Shown piece by piece: positions 1 through 11,993 of a stretch of 64,000 nucleotides of DNA. The DNA lies in NCBI GenBank assembly GCA_024734495.1, contig JALMQS010000099.1, forward strand, positions 68,494,483-68,558,482, written 5' to 3'. This stretch comes from Forficula auricularia. Its lineage: Eukaryota; Arthropoda; Insecta; Dermaptera; Forficulidae. The translations under genes were made by a program, and so were the position numbers. Position 1 is the stretch's first letter; each line of letters starts with the position of its first letter. The notes below the pieces were generated by a model. It searched no databases and was not told the DNA's origin. It saw only the letters and a program-made list of their open reading frames with translations.

Positions 1-128
1 ATGAAGTGGTCCGGCACTTTTCTAATTTGACCGCGAAAGAGTGTTGGGAGTCGGCAAAACCCGTGCTAAGTCCAAAGCATGCTTTGGGGGAATTATTGAT
101 TTTATCTCATCAGAGCACCTGCCGTGTG
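1..128 (-). pseudogene. Non-LTR retrotransposon reverse transcriptase, 3'-terminal fragment
   Basis: Read on the minus strand, this stretch encodes the segment just after the reverse-transcriptase C-terminal domain (DEIKSIIPPKA, then a region ending EKCRTTSF). It closely matches the 12109-12361, 15446-15699 and 55600 copies in this window. Similarity stops near 128, at the codons for YHGRC, and the rest of the element is missing. The window edge cuts the other side. It is a dead fragment of a jockey/CR1-like element. Confidence 0.75.
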
Positions 129-609
129 AAACAAACAACTACCTTAATTTTCATTAAAATTACGCTTTGAATGAGATTCAAAATGGCAATTTTTATATGC
201 TTTTTGTATCAGCTCAATTTCATTCAAACCTTAAATTAAAATTCTGAAAAAATTCTTAAAAGTAGTTTATTCTCTCCTTATGAACCACAAATAAGAATGA
301 TTTAGATGTTTCAAGGTATAAGGATTTTTTCTGGGAGCTATTGATTTCATGGAGCCTGTCGCAAAGTCCCAAATTTACATTATTTAGTCCCAAATTTTAC
401 CCTCATTAGGTCATTAGCAATAAACGTTCGAAACTTTTACAGATAACAAGTCGTTTTTTTCTGATTTCTTACATATTTTAGAGCTAGACAGACGAAAATC
501 TAATCAGTTCTTTGATTTGGAAATTTCAAGATTTTGGCATCAGAACAAATTTTTGTAACACACTCTGTTCTTGCGATATCGTGAGTATCTTATTGGGAAT
601 AGCTTAGAA

Positions 610-1152
610 CAGCGGTGCCCAACCACCAGGCTCAATCCCGCCCCCGAGCGAGTTGACTCTAAATATGTATTTTTTGATCATCTTCATTCCATATTAAGGA
701 GAAACGTTACCCAACTTGAACCAAATATTCAAAAATTAGTTTCTGAAAAGCAACATCTGACTTCACATTAATAAATCGTGACTACAGATTTTGTCTTTTT
801 TTTTAATCTTAACCCAAATTTATGATTTCGTTTAATTCAGGTATCAGCAATCTTTTAAATATATTCAAATTACAAGTTGATTAAAAAACAACTAGATATC
901 TTAATAATATCCTAATAAAAAGGATTGTATATTTTAGCCGCACCATTAATTTTAAAACGTAATATTTTCATAAAATTTACAAATATTAAAAAAAAATGAA
1001 TCAGCACAAAAATATTCATGAATTCATTGAAAATGTTGCGTTTTTTTAATTAAAGGTGCCGCTAAGATATACAATTATAAAGAATCCGGCCCGCGAGATC
1101 CTATGTCATGTTGAATCCGGCCCGCAGACAAAAAAGGGTTGGAGCACCACTG
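610..1152. mobile_element. hAT-type non-autonomous element (MITE) with 8-bp target duplication
   Basis: The left end is CAGCGGTGCCCAACC and the right end reads GGTTGGAGCACCACTG, an imperfect terminal inverted repeat of the hAT CAGNG type. The flanks are a perfect 8-bp duplication, gcttagaa, at 602-609 and 1153-1160. The 543-bp interior is AT-rich, has a repeated CCGGCCCGC motif near the right end, and has no transposase ORF. Ends plus 8-bp duplication support hAT firmly. The autonomous partner is not in the window. Confidence 0.9.
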
Positions 1153-1416
1153 GCTTAGAAAGATATACAGAAAATCCACAAACAGAAAACTATGCTTGAA
1201 AATGACATATTTGAAATTTGATGAAATGACAACCCCAAAAAGCCAGATTAATTAAAAGAAACACAATTTCCAAATAAAATTGGAATGTCGTTTTCAATTT
1301 TATTCAAAACCGACTTCTTTATGATTTATATGGTAATTTTATAGGCGAAATAAAAACAATAAAAAACACTCAGAGAGGTGGCATTTAAATACTTCCTACA
1401 TTCACATTTTTAAACC

Positions 1417-1455
1417 TTGAAGAAGGAGGGAAGATTCTCCGGTGCATCCGTTTTG
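1417..1455 (+). ncRNA. Decayed hammerhead-like motif
   Basis: TTGAAGA is followed by GGAGG, a short loop, CTCC and GGTGCATC. This is the order of the hammerhead motif at 52309-52341 (CTGAAGA, GGAGG, CCTCT, GAAACGTC), but C3 and the GAAA box are mutated. It lies directly against the fold-back repeat at 1463. Probably an inactive relic. Confidence 0.3.
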
Positions 1456-1462
1456 AAAGAAA

Positions 1463-1905
1463 TAATAATTTTTATAAAAAAAAAAATAAAATAAAACCGA
1501 GTTCATAAAAATTAAATGCAATAAATATAAAATAATAAGAACTCAAAAATCAAATAAAATGAACTAAAAGGTATAAAATAATTATCTAATTTAGTTACAA
1601 CTAAACGATGAAATATTTACATGAAATTACTTATTGAAGTCGGTGCCAAATATATACATTTTATGAATCGAATTCGATGCATCTTACTTAGTATGTTTGG
1701 CGGGTACGCTATATAGTTTGTTTAGCACCGGCTTCAAAAATTGATTTCATGTAAATATTTCGTCGTTTAGTTGTAACTAAATTAGATAATTATTTTATAC
1801 CTTTTAGTGATGTTTATATGATTTTTGAGTTCTTATTATTTTATATTTATTGCATTTAATTTTTATGAAGTCGGTTTTAGTTTTTTTATAAAAATTATTT
1901 TTATT
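1463..1905. repeat. Fold-back inverted repeat, arms about 180 bp
   Basis: 1463-1645 and 1726-1905 are near-exact reverse complements (for example AATTATCTAATTTAGTTACA on the left, TGTAACTAAATTAGATAATT on the right), with an 80-bp centre around a cgaattcg palindrome. No ORF. Small indels show the arms have diverged. It could be a MITE or a head-to-head pair of the Penelope-like repeats seen at 52-58 kb. Confidence 0.7.
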
Positions 1906-2064
1906 TCTCTCTTTTTAGTGATGTTATTAATAGTGACTTAATATAATACCTTGCCTGCATCTAGTAACAGAAAGCGTCGGGAGAATGAATAATAAAATTC
2001 AATTCATAAATATAGAAATTCTCTCTAATCGTTTGCGGGTTTTAAATGAACGTTTTAAGATTGT

Positions 2065-2134
2065 TTTTTTATAAAATATTTTATTTAATATAATTTCGTT
2101 TTTTTTATAAAATATTTTATTTAATATAATTTCG
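2065..2134. repeat. Tandem duplication of a 36-bp AT-rich unit
   Basis: The unit containing ATAAAATATTTTATTTAATA occurs twice in a row at a 36-bp spacing. No coding potential. Confidence 0.8.
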
Positions 2135-4616
2135 ATTATTTGCTCATACTAATTGGAGATTTACGTTATTTCGTTATTGATCATATCATTAGAACTTGAC
2201 CAAATTATGGAACTACCCCTAAGGTACCCCTTTCCAATAAAAGAAGAGTCATTGAAATCGGTCCATAAACAAAGAAGTTATACCTGAACATACATATCAA
2301 AAAAGGTACAATACCAATGAAAAAAAACGGGACCAATCGGGAAGTAGACTGAACCCAATGCAAAAAAATCATCCCAATTGGCGAAGATATCAGGTTACAT
2401 GGACACAAAAAAAATTCAGTCGAATTGATAATCTCCTCCTTTTTTGAACTCGGTTAAAACAGCATTCCATTTAAAGTCTTTTATTTGGAAATTGTGTTTC
2501 TTTTCGTTATCCTGATTCCTCCAAAATTTAATATTTGTGTGTGTATATACCTTGACCCTATGCGGCAGGCTATACCAGACAATTTACTTTATAACAATAC
2601 ACAGACGAATTAGACACATTTGATAATGCTAAAAATAATAATAATGTGATAATTGGTAAATATTTGTTTGCTAAGTATTTGAGCGAATATATAAATCACT
2701 TTCCCATGGGATTTAAAAATATTTAATTAATATGAGTGAAAAATGAGATTGACTCTCCAAAAAATAATATAATTAAATTTAGAAATCACTTTTTAACTGC
2801 ACATTTAAGTTTTTTTTTATAATATTAGCAGGTTATAAAATTTATCTATAGTTTAGATGAGGAACTAGGTATTAATATGAATTTAAATTCTGTTTTTTTA
2901 TTTCCTTTGACCTTGGAGTCTTGGAGACATAACTCATTTAACAAGAACACAAGTGGACAGCCTGATTATTTGAAATTTATAAATTCTTTGTTAAGTAAAG
3001 AAACCATTCAAGATAGAAACATAAATAAGCAGAATGAAAAAGAATCTGAAAAAGACAACACAAAATTAGAATCTTAAATCAATTCAAACAGAAACATCCA
3101 CCACACTAGAAATATATCTAAAAAAAAACTTAAAAACCTCTGGGCTGTTATACCTATGTATGTTTTAATAATCTTTACAGATAGTTATAATCAAAGGGCA
3201 GTTAGCGGGGGGGGGGGGGGGGCAATGTTAAAAAAAATATCCGAAATATTGATGTAAAAATCGAAGTTTTACAGGATACAAATAAACGTTCAATAAAAAT
3301 TTATTAAAAAAAAAAAATACTCTGATAAAAAAACCAATCTGGGCATATGGGAGGGTGATGATTTTTACTCCTAGAAGTAAATCGATACTCCTCTAACTCC
3401 TCGGTGGGTATCAGACATTTTTTTCTATATACGGCCTTGGTTGCAATCCTTAATATCAAAAATAATGTATTTAATCTGTTCTGCTTAAAAGAATTTAAGT
3501 AACAAAGAATTAAATTCCTACTAATGTTCCTACAAGAACAATTTTATTAAAACATTTCTTTATTAGTATATTTTAGCTTTAATTTAGTACAATTTGGATT
3601 TTATTCGTCTATTTTTTTTTTTTTTAAATTGATTTAAAACACATTTTGTCTAAAGTACTTGGTGGCAACACTACCAACTTGAGAGTTCGTACAAGCTCAT
3701 ATAGATAGCAGTAGCTGTTGACTTTTACTGTTCATTGGTAATTTGAAAAATAAAAATAAAATTTATTGCAGGAATAAGTATATTAATTTAAATTTATTTA
3801 TTGTTGCAATTTGATTTCTTTTAATTCCAATAACTTAAAAGCCGTTCTTTTTACATAATTCAAAATATCTTTGACATAAATAAACAAAAAAAAGCATTAC
3901 AAAAAATTAATTATTTTTTGAAAGTTTAGTATCTACATGATAGGTATAATTTAGTTTTTAGTTATTTCTCCAAACCCTTAACCGTGATAATCATCTTTCA
4001 GAATCTGATTGCTACCATGCTGAAGGATATTTTTTACCCCTTTTGAAAAATAGAGAGGAAACTGATTTTAAAGAATGTTTTTTTTTGTTGCTTTTTTTAG
4101 TCAGTTAGGTGTCTGAATTGATATATTATCTTTCCAAGAAACTTTAAAAATAATAATAGTAGAAAGCTCATTTTAGTGCTAAAATGTCTGTATTTCCAAA
4201 ACGAAGAACTGATTATAAATTTTGGGCTTCATAGCTTCCACTTCAAAAATGTGGAGTATGGGGAACTCTCAAATGCCCGTAGCAATGAGCTGAAATTTGG
4301 GCAGACAAGTTTGTATTAATAAACCACACTTCTGTGTTGAGTTTAAATTTTCTATGATTGTTGTTTTTTATAAATACAAAGAACTGATTAGATTCAGCAT
4401 TAGAACCTCAAGTTGAAAATTGTTAAAACTCAAAATACATTATTGTCATAAAATATTTAGGTATATAATATATGAGGACATGGGGATGATTATAGATGAT
4501 TATAAACATTTATTTGAAATTTAGTTTATAAATTTGTATAAATATACTGCACCTCGAGAACAAGTTTAAAATTTTTTTACTTAAAACATTTCGTAGACGA
4601 AAATGACTTGCTAGAT
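2135..4616. other. AT-rich intergenic DNA, no gene recognised
   Basis: Only short ORFs without recognisable domains occur here, including a 66-codon Lys/Glu/Asn-rich one at 2877-3077. A run of consecutive G lies at about 3208-3222. No transposon ends were identified. Confidence 0.5.
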
Positions 4617-4846
4617 CAGTGTTTCTCAACGTGTGTTCCGCGGCACACCATTGAGCCGTGAGAGATTGTCAAATGTGCCTCGAGGGTTTTTGACAAATAA
4701 TTAAAATTGCCTGGGTTTTGTAATTTTGAAATAGTATTTGTAATTACTTCAATTTTTTTTGTATCATATTTTTACATTCAAGTGTGCCGCAAAAGATTTC
4801 AGATATTTTTAGTGTGTCGTCAACCAAAAAAGGTTGAGAAACACTG
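4617..4846. mobile_element. hAT-type MITE, about 230 bp
   Basis: The left end is CAGTGTTTCTCAACG and the right end GGTTGAGAAACACTG, a good inverted repeat of the hAT type. Just inside are TTCCGCGGCACACC and its decayed partner. The flanks tgctagat and actctata only roughly resemble each other, so the 8-bp duplication has decayed. These ends also resemble those of the larger element at 42784-47850. Confidence 0.75.
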
Positions 4847-5845
4847 ACTCTATAAGCCTTAGAAATTATTGTACAAAAATACATTTCTAGTAGCTTATTA
4901 TATTTAAGCTTTTTCTGATTTAATAAATATGCGGGGGAGCGATTCTTTCATTAGAATCCGATCGAGGAAAATCACTAAAAAGGGCGTGGATAGAATTATC
5001 TAACTTCTTCCTTTATAGCGAAGGATTCCCAAATACAAGTCAAGACTATTAAATATTCAATTTTTAATTTCTATTATTCTATGAATGGCCTTTTGCTCTT
5101 GGATCAAAATTAAACCCGTTATAGAGAGAGCAAATATTCAATTGAACTTCAATAAAATTTAGACAATAATGTGAAAAAATACTTGTTCTAACTGGCAAAC
5201 GTAATGGACCGTGAAAAAGCTTTTACTTTTTTCTTCATTTTTATCATCCAATAGAAAAATTAAATTCATAAAAAGAAATTAATGAGGTTGTTGTTTACTT
5301 CATGTAAATAAATATGGCTGATTGTCAAAAAAATCGAAAAATGACTTTGATAATTTGATGGGATTTTTTTTAAATTATTATGGGATTTCTTTAGTTAATT
5401 TGATTGATAGTTCATGAGCTAATTGTCTAAAACGTTATAGTGGTCCCCAACTTTTTTGAGTTTAAAGGGGGGTGAGGGGGTCCATATAGTTATGGGTTCA
5501 GAATAGTTCCAAAAAAATATGTGATACCAGAAAAAAATATGATAAATGGTGAGGGATAACATGGAACATAAACTTGTTCATTTACTAGTTTACTGGACCG
5601 TCGCGTCGCTTAGAAAACCAACACCAACAATTCGTATGAGGGAAATGAGGGAATGACGATGAGGGAATGAAGAATCGAAACATTATTGTACAAAAGTAGA
5701 AAAAATAACCTTATATGGTAATTTCCCATGTGAATGTCCGACACTTTATTAATACTAGAAACACCCACAAATATATGATAAATGATACATAAATAAGCGC
5801 TTAACTTTTGAAAACACGGGGCGAGGGATTGACGGTCCAAAATGT
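4847..5845. other. AT-rich DNA, nothing recognised
   Basis: No ORF with a recognisable domain and no clear repeat ends. The minus-strand ORF at 5610-5891 has no discernible family and partly overlaps the hammerhead-bearing repeat that follows. Confidence 0.4.
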
Positions 5846-6115
5846 AACTAAAAAAAATGTTTTTAATTCTGAAACTTTTGGGTCCAGGCACGTTATAAAT
5901 TCACATGAAGCTAAAAATTTTTTATTTTTGACAAGGCTTGGTTCGATCACATATATGTACCGCATTTTGTGTATAGCTCCTAATTGACTGAAGATGGCCA
6001 AATAAAATTGAGGCCGAAACGTCTTATTTAAGGTGTTTTATTGAACCCAGTGATTCCATCTTTGGCTGATACCTCCTCCTTCATCTAGTACAGTTTCATC
6101 ACAGCCACGAACTCT
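5846..6115 (+). mobile_element. Hammerhead-bearing Penelope-like repeat, single orientation
   Basis: This is the same sequence as 56530-56766: it runs from a segment containing GGGTCCAGGCACGTTA, through GTACCGCATTTTGTG and the hammerhead-like core, to CCTCCTCCTTCATCTAGTA. Here it occurs in one orientation only, whereas at 56 kb it forms a palindrome. No reverse-transcriptase ORF is attached. Assignment to Penelope-like elements rests on the ribozyme-like motif, not on a protein. Confidence 0.6.
5988..6023 (+). ncRNA. Hammerhead-like ribozyme motif
   Basis: The order is CTGAAGA (core C3-U4-G5-A6-N7-G8-A9), a GGCC/GGCC helix II closing an A/T-rich loop, then GAAACGTC (G12-A13-A14, a minimal helix III, cleavage-site C17). 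There is one extra nucleotide between A9 and helix II, so it is not a textbook fold. Helix III is the self-complementary tetramer ACGU, which has no loop within one molecule. Activity is untested. Confidence 0.6.
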
Positions 6116-7535
6116 AACAATATTTAATAGTTTTAACACTAAATCTCATAATTCATAGTCCAGTCTGGCATATTTTTAGGATATCAACATTGCAAACTTC
6201 TAAAAACAATAAGGAGGCGTTCACTATATAATATGAAACTAAGTTTTAATCCCACTTTTACACAATGAGGGAATGATTCGTTTTTTAAGGACGAATATGA
6301 AAATATATTTTGGGAGTTTTTCGTTTGTCGTGTTTAAACTAAATATACATTTATGTACAGCCAGTACTATATATGAATAAATAATAAGATTACTAGAAAG
6401 TTATAATAAACTTTTCGAATTAGGTCTTTCAATCTATGTGAATTTGGCTGTTGGGACACAGGGAGGGAATAATTTTTAGGGTATTTACTTTAAAATATAT
6501 TTTTTATTTAATTTAAAAAAGATATATGTTTTATAATTTGGTACGCCTAGGGATGTAGTTTCATAAAAAATTCTTTGTTACGACAACAGGAATCACAAAG
6601 GACATCAATTTCGATTATTTTTTCAAAATCAGCCATATACATATATATTATATATGTATATATGACTTATTTGTTTGAGCTTTATCATCAGTATTTTTAA
6701 TTATAAATATTTGATCTGTTATTTCCCAAACAAATGATTGTTCAGTGACCTGCTTACTATTATGACAAAACGAATTTATAGAAATCCAATCATATATTTG
6801 AAGCCATGAGAAATATCAAATCAAATATGACATGACTATATAAAAATTACTTAATTTTATACATAATAGTGAGTCTTATATAGAACAAAACATGAATTTA
6901 TCGGTATAAGTTCTAGACACTTTATTCGATCTGTTCCGAATAATTTTTAGGTAGGCTCTAAGACCTTACGAGAATGACTGTCCAGGAAAAATTGATAGTA
7001 TTCCGAAATGGGGAAAGATGGGGGGAGGGGGAGATTAAAAATAAATAAAACTATAAATTCTTACTTTATTACTGATAGTTTGAAAATTATAATTAAATTA
7101 AAACATAAAATTCTGTAAATGAATTATTAACTATTTAAATGAAAATACAAATATGTAGGTATATCGAAAAATATATGGCATGGTTGCAAAGCTTACTTTA
7201 AGCCGCTAATGTTGAAATTAGATTCTGGGGCTCTCCAGGAAATACACTCAACTAACTCGAATTTATAATTTTATTTTCTACTTATTTTACAAATGGTTTT
7301 TTGAGAAAAGAAGCACTAAATGAAATTAAAGGCACACGATGATATAAAATCTCATATTAAAATTTTTCTATAAAATATTAAGAGATGAAACATTGAGAAA
7401 TGCCACCAAGCAAAAAACAAGAGAATGGTAGGGGTTGATTCTAGAGAAAAATTTAATTGAATCCGGTCTTAAAGAATTTCTCTCGAAGATTCTTAAGAGA
7501 GAGTCACAAGTGAATTGATTCATTGTCATGTTCAT
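6116..7535. other. AT-rich DNA, no gene
   Basis: No recognisable coding region. A short palindromic (AT)-rich tract lies at about 6637-6668. The rest is A/T-rich sequence without visible transposon ends. Confidence 0.4.
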
Positions 7536-7537
7536 AC

Positions 7538-7980
7538 TCTTGCCTGGGAAAGAATCTAATTTCTAGGCGCGAAAATAGAGATTTCCCTGATATTCACTTC
7601 GATTCGAATACCCTGAAAATGTGTGACAGCCTATTCATGTTGGGCGTCTCTGTCGCATCTGACCTGTCTTGGAATGAACACATCTCCTCTGTGGCGAAAT
7701 CTGCAGCAAGGAAGATTGGCTTCTTATTCAGGTCCAAGCGATTTTACAAACCCCCACAACTTCTCACCATCTACAAGGCCCAAATCCGCCCCTGTCTCGA
7801 ATACGGCTCTCATCTGTGGAGAGGAGCCTCAAAATATTCTCTTGTTACCCTTGATGCAATTCAGAAACGAGCCGTCAGGCTAATTGACGATTCTACCCTC
7901 ACCGACTCCCTCGACTCGCTGGCTCATCGAAGAGATGTCTCTGCCCTTTCCCTTTTCTATAGATACTATCACGGCAGGTG
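7538..7980 (+). pseudogene. Non-LTR retrotransposon reverse transcriptase C-terminal region, 5' truncated and interrupted
   Basis: The reading frame encodes the region after the palm of a jockey/CR1-like reverse transcriptase. It contains the signature LGVSVASDLSWNEHI, then YKAQIRPCLEYGSHLWRGAS, LDAIQKRAVRLI and FYRYYHGRC. Upstream there is no palm, YADD box or endonuclease, so it is 5' truncated as usual for target-primed insertions. The frame is broken at 7981, where an LTR begins. The missing C-terminus (DEIKSIIP onward) resumes at 15446, and in inverted form at 12361. Proteins of this family copy element RNA into DNA at a nicked target. This copy cannot do so. Confidence 0.85.
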
Positions 7981-8285
7981 TGTAACCAAAATAAAAGTGC
8001 CGCGGTTATATCCCGGGAGCCTAGTGTCTGAACAGTGAACTATTCGAGCAGGAACGACTCCATGACGTGGAGGCTATAGGAGTGAGTGATGACTAATGAA
8101 CATGTGGCAGTCAGATGGTATATGGATTTCGATTTGTCAAGTAATCGTAGGCTTGCTCGGATCTATTATCGTTTCGTTTTTATTATAATGCGATACCGTA
8201 CACATATGGTTGTCGAGCTGGCAAGGTGCCAAGTGAAGTGAAGAGTGTTTATACTCTGCTTTCGTTTTGGAGAAACAGATGGTAT
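7981..8285 (+). mobile_element. LTR fragment (5' part) of an LTR retrotransposon, plus orientation
   Basis: It starts TGTAACC and matches, in reverse complement, the LTR whose outer end is at 13354. It is preceded by GGTG (7977-7980), and GGTG also follows the LTR 3' end at 15446, giving a 4-bp target duplication. After TTTTGGAGAAACAGATGGTA near 8285 the LTR stops and satellite-like DNA of the inverted arm begins. The rest of a plus-oriented LTR is found at 14889-15445. Confidence 0.85.
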
Positions 8286-8287
8286 AG

Positions 8288-8625
8288 GTTGCCATTAATA
8301 GTCAAAATATCAAAAATGGAATGCAATAAGGTTATTCCTCTAGTATTAGATAAGAATCGATCGTTATTTTTGATTGTAAGTCGATTCCTCCATGTCTTCA
8401 GCAATGGTTACTAATAATAATCGAAGCGTTAAAAATCTAATGTAGAATTATTATTCCACAGGTAATAGATGAGAATCAATAGCTATTTTTTATTTTAAGT
8501 CGATTTCTCCATCTCTTCACCAATGGTTACCAATAATAACCGAAACGTCAAAAATCCAATGTAGAATGGTTATTCCTCAAGTACTAGATGAGAATCGATC
8601 ATTATTTTTGAATTAAAGTCAACAT
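8288..8625 (+). repeat. 119-bp satellite units
   Basis: About three units, each with CGATTCCTCCATGTCTTCAG, a GGTTACTAATAATAATCGAA stretch and TTATTCCTC, at roughly 119-bp spacing. The same family forms longer arrays at 19196-19830, 45660-46290 and 63535-64000. Confidence 0.85.
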
Positions 8626-9195
8626 GAACTGAAAATTGCAAGTTTTATCTGATTAATAATAAAGGAATAAACTTATTAATATTTCAATTGAATTTGGATA
8701 AAGTTTAGCAACGATCCGTTGCAGTTTATTTTAAATCATAATTAAGTACATATAACTAGTTTTACGTTAACATTATATTCAAATGGATGCTCATCAGCTC
8801 ATACTTGATTAAAAATAAGACAAACGTCGTAATTATTATATATTGTACCTATTGATTGATGTTTTGTTCAATAAATACCTATAATTGACTATGAAACTGT
8901 GTGTGATTTAAACAAAAATTTAACCTTCATTGTACCTAATCGTTTTTCCAATATTCAACCCCCACTAAAAATATCTTGTTAAAAAAAACATAGATTAGTA
9001 TGTATATCAAAAATGAAGTAGAAAAAAATAAAGTTTTGTAAATTATATATCAAATTTCTATTTCCCGTTGCAAATTAAAGTATCAAAGACAAACAATTCT
9101 AGCGACATCTACGGCTAAAATGTTTTCATTATGGTCAAATGCTAGTTACTAGTAGATAAAGTGAAAGTTTCCTATTATAAAATTATAAAAAATAA
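8626..9195. other. Repeat-family flank and AT-rich DNA, no gene
   Basis: The first 120 bp (from AAGTCAACATGAACTG to AGCAACGATCCGTTGCAG) recur at 46562-46680 next to the same satellite, so they belong to one composite repeat. The remainder shows no ORF or repeat ends. Confidence 0.6.
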
Positions 9196-9639
9196 GCTGA
9201 CGTGTTCTGATGTAGCCATCCACTTGACTTTACCATACAACCTGAGCTCCCAATGATTATGTATACAAAATTTGGTTGAGTTTCGTATATAAGAACCTAT
9301 ATTTTCATTTTTCGATCCTCCCCCCCCCCCATTTTGGGCGGTTAGTTTTTGCATTTTTAGACTTCTGGGGTCCCACTGATTATGTATACAAAATTTGGTT
9401 GAGTTTGCTCAAATGGCCTGGATTTTTAATTTTTAACCCCCTCCCTCCACCCCCTTAATTTTGGGTCGATATGCACCAAAATCTAGGCCATTTGAGCAAA
9501 CTCAACCAAATTTTGTATACATAATCAGCGGGACGCCAGAAGTCTAAAAATGCAAAAACTAACTCCTCATAATTTCTAATTTTAGGGGCCAGGTTGTATG
9601 GTAAAGTCAAGTGGATGGCCACATCAGAACACGTCAGCT
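9196..9639. mobile_element. MITE with about 50-bp terminal inverted repeats and internal C-tract repeats
   Basis: The left end AGCTGACGTGTTCTGATGTA continues into TTGACTTTACCATACAACCT. The right end is its reverse complement. Inside are partial tandem units ending in long C runs with CAAAATTTGGTTGAG. The mirrored copy is at 18175-18617, a longer relative at 49376-50330, and a fragment near 58416. No ORF encodes a known transposase, and the small 60-codon frame here is a by-product of the repeat. The superfamily is unassigned. Confidence 0.75.
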
Positions 9640-10255
9640 CATTTTAATCAAAATAGTTTCAGCCGTTTTTTAAATATTTCGAAAAAAAGAAGGAAAAAAC
9701 TACTTTTTTCATGCACGATTACAATACTTGACCATATCTTGTATGGTAAAGTAAAAATGACAGGTTTATCATAGTCGCAATTAAAATTTGTTGAAAAAAT
9801 TTTAACCATCCCATCTCTGGCAACAAAGTAAATGAAATTTTAGCTAATTAAGAAAGTTATATTCTCTCTCATTTTCCATTTTATTATTATATTTTTTTCC
9901 TTTTTATTAATTTCTCTTTTACTTTTTACCACAAGGTGCTCAAAGACTTATTTTTAATTAATTCTCCAAAATTGTCGGTGAAAAAATGATTCCGTGAAAA
10001 GAAACAAAAATTACAGAAAGAAAGTAAAAATAAACATTGATTCAGTTTGGAAAAAATAAAACGCAAAAATATTTATTCTTTAATTATATATTTGTACTTC
10101 GTAGTTTGTGAAAAAAAAAACATTTTAAAAATAACAAATATTTATAGATGACAATTGAAACCATTAAAAAAGAGATTGATAATATTTATCGAAATTGACT
10201 TTATTTAAGTGGGAGATAAATTTAACCTAATTTATCGCGCTGAGAATTTACCACT
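9640..10255. other. Dispersed repeat tail and AT-rich DNA
   Basis: 9640-9765 (AATAGTTTCAGCCGTTTTT through TTGTATGGTAAAGTAAAAAT) recurs at 50215-50330 and 36120-36235, so it is part of the same dispersed family as the preceding MITE. The rest is AT-rich without a gene. Confidence 0.55.
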
Positions 10256-10440
10256 GCTCGAAGCCCTTAAAAAACTTAATAGCTTGAATTGTATCTAACT
10301 TTCTGAGATTTGGCTCGTGATTTCGGCTTCTTTCCGTCTACTCTGTTCTTTTCACGATGGAGGGGCCATCCCATACAGGCCTTTAGGGGATGCACCTTTT
10401 GGTGTATCTCCTTCCCACATCAATATCATTAAAAAAAAAA
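10256..10440 (+). mobile_element. 3' end of a non-LTR retrotransposon with A-rich tail
   Basis: TTTTCACGATGGAGGGGCC, then GCACCTTTTGGTGTA and a terminal A run at 10430-10440, matches the 3' untranslated end of the minus-strand element at 59945-60037. No coding sequence is left here. Confidence 0.7.
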
Positions 10441-10492
10441 ATTCTAATAAATAAAACATTGAACAAAAACAAAAACGAAGTTAGAAAATGAA

Positions 10493-10502
10493 ATAAATGA
10501 AA

Positions 10503-10533
<31 letters not shown>

Positions 10534-10545
10534 ACGAAGTTAGAA
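10493..10545. repeat. (AAAT)n microsatellite
   Basis: A run of AAAT units flanked by two copies of CGAAGTTAGAAAATG. The mirrored copy is near 17255-17335 and differs slightly in length. Confidence 0.85.
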
Positions 10546-10582
10546 AATGTAAATGAAATAAATGAAACAATTTCCAGCTTTC

Positions 10583-10802
10583 ATTATCTGTTCTTGTCGC
10601 TGATGACCCCAGAGGGGTACCAAGCACGACTATACTAAAAGAAATAACTTCCGTCAAAGACGAAATAAGACAACACAGCCACAAGTACCTAAACAAACTA
10701 ACTCACCACCCAAATGAGTACGCTCAATACATAATGAATACATTACCACCAACAAGATTAAAAAGACACAGACCAATCAACCTACCACTAGGCTTCAAGT
10801 GA
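10583..10802 (+). pseudogene. Jockey-like non-LTR ORF2 C-terminus
   Basis: The frame VPSTTILKEITSVKDEI, KYLNKLTHHPNEYAQ, then RLKRHRPINL ending at a stop (10800-10802) has the layout of the extreme C-terminus of jockey-clade polyproteins: a V-K-x-E-I helix, a LxxHPN motif and an RRLKR-P-DL-like end. Only about 70 codons remain and the reverse transcriptase is absent. The mirrored copy is at 17009-17226 on the minus strand. Confidence 0.65.
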
Positions 10803-11992
10803 CCATGTCAAACCTTCTTGTAACCAATAAATCCCACCTTAATGATAAGTCAATGGAAATATCATTAAAATCATTGTAAAGCATGTCATTTTTTATTAAA
10901 TCCGTAAAGAAGCTTATTGCCCGCCAGGGCAGATTGCTGATATACACTTGGAGACTAATAAAAAAAACTCTAACAAACTCTACAAATAGTTGTATATTAA
11001 TTAAATATAAATTAAATTTTTTTTAATATAGCATGCAGAAATTGATGGTCAAAGTTTCCTTGCAAAAGATATTAATACCTAAAGAATACCCCCAGGAACG
11101 CTGTGCGCCTGTATTTATGCAACCGAATAGACAGCTTTGGATCGTACTAGCCTATCCTACAGGCATCCTTGATAAATGAATATTTTTCATAATGTTTAAA
11201 ATTTGACGGCCTCCCATGAGCTCATTTCCTATTTTTCTAATTAGCAGTGGCGGCACCCAACTTGGATTGTTCTCGACCAATCTTATATAATAAAAATATA
11301 ATAATTATACATTATACCTAAACTATTAAAAAAGAAATTATACAAAAAGTCTGAATTATCCGAAATAATGCACATTTTTGCTGCCCACCTCAGGGCTCAC
11401 CCTCCAAATTTTTCTGCTGTGTATCGCCCAACCGAAAAGAAAAAACTTGCAAACTAACATTCATTATAACTAATCTTCACCTTCAAGTGAAATAACAAAT
11501 GTGCACCACTGATATTTACTTACAAGTTCGTTGAAATTATCCTAACAATTTCACACTTTCAAACATTAGTACTCTCACAGTATTTCAATCTAGATAAAAC
11601 TTGTTAAGCATAGTGATTTTTACAAAATCATCGGAACAGTTTTCCAAAAAAAAAACATCCTTATCTTCAAATACAAGGGATATGTCGATTTGAATCAAAG
11701 GCTTACCATACCGTTGCTGGGTGATTCCTACATTTAGTTTTTGTCCCATTTTTATTAACCTGTTCTCCCGAGAGGCAAGTGAATTTTTATTTAATAAATT
11801 GCAAGGAAAATAGAAAATTTCTTCATTAATTGTTATGATTTTTTTAATGATCTAGTACCTCAACTTTTTTTGGTTGACAAAAATATGTTTTAATATCTAC
11901 AAATGCACAATTTTTTAAAATATTTGAAATTTATCCCTCCATAGATTTCCTTCTTATATGGGAAGTTAACATAACAAGAGAATCATTTGTCG
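10803..11992. other. Non-coding part of the inverted arm
   Basis: The first 180 bp is probably 3' untranslated sequence of the preceding non-LTR fragment, ending in A-rich sequence near 10970. The remainder, to the poly(T) at 11994, has no ORF or repeat ends that I recognise. Confidence 0.4.
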
Positions 11993-11993
11993 T

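Noticed and set aside
3208..3222. Run of G as a regulatory quadruplex
   Set aside because: A single homopolymer run without neighbouring genes; could also be a sequencing length artefact.
6637..6668. Palindromic TATATATTATATATGTATATA tract
   Set aside because: Simple AT repeat; common in AT-rich DNA and without flanking element structure.
9276..9458. 60-codon ORF identical to 18354-18536 (and similar to 49821-50027)
   Set aside because: The repetition follows from the MITE and inverted arms, and the peptide is a translation of the C-tract minisatellite.
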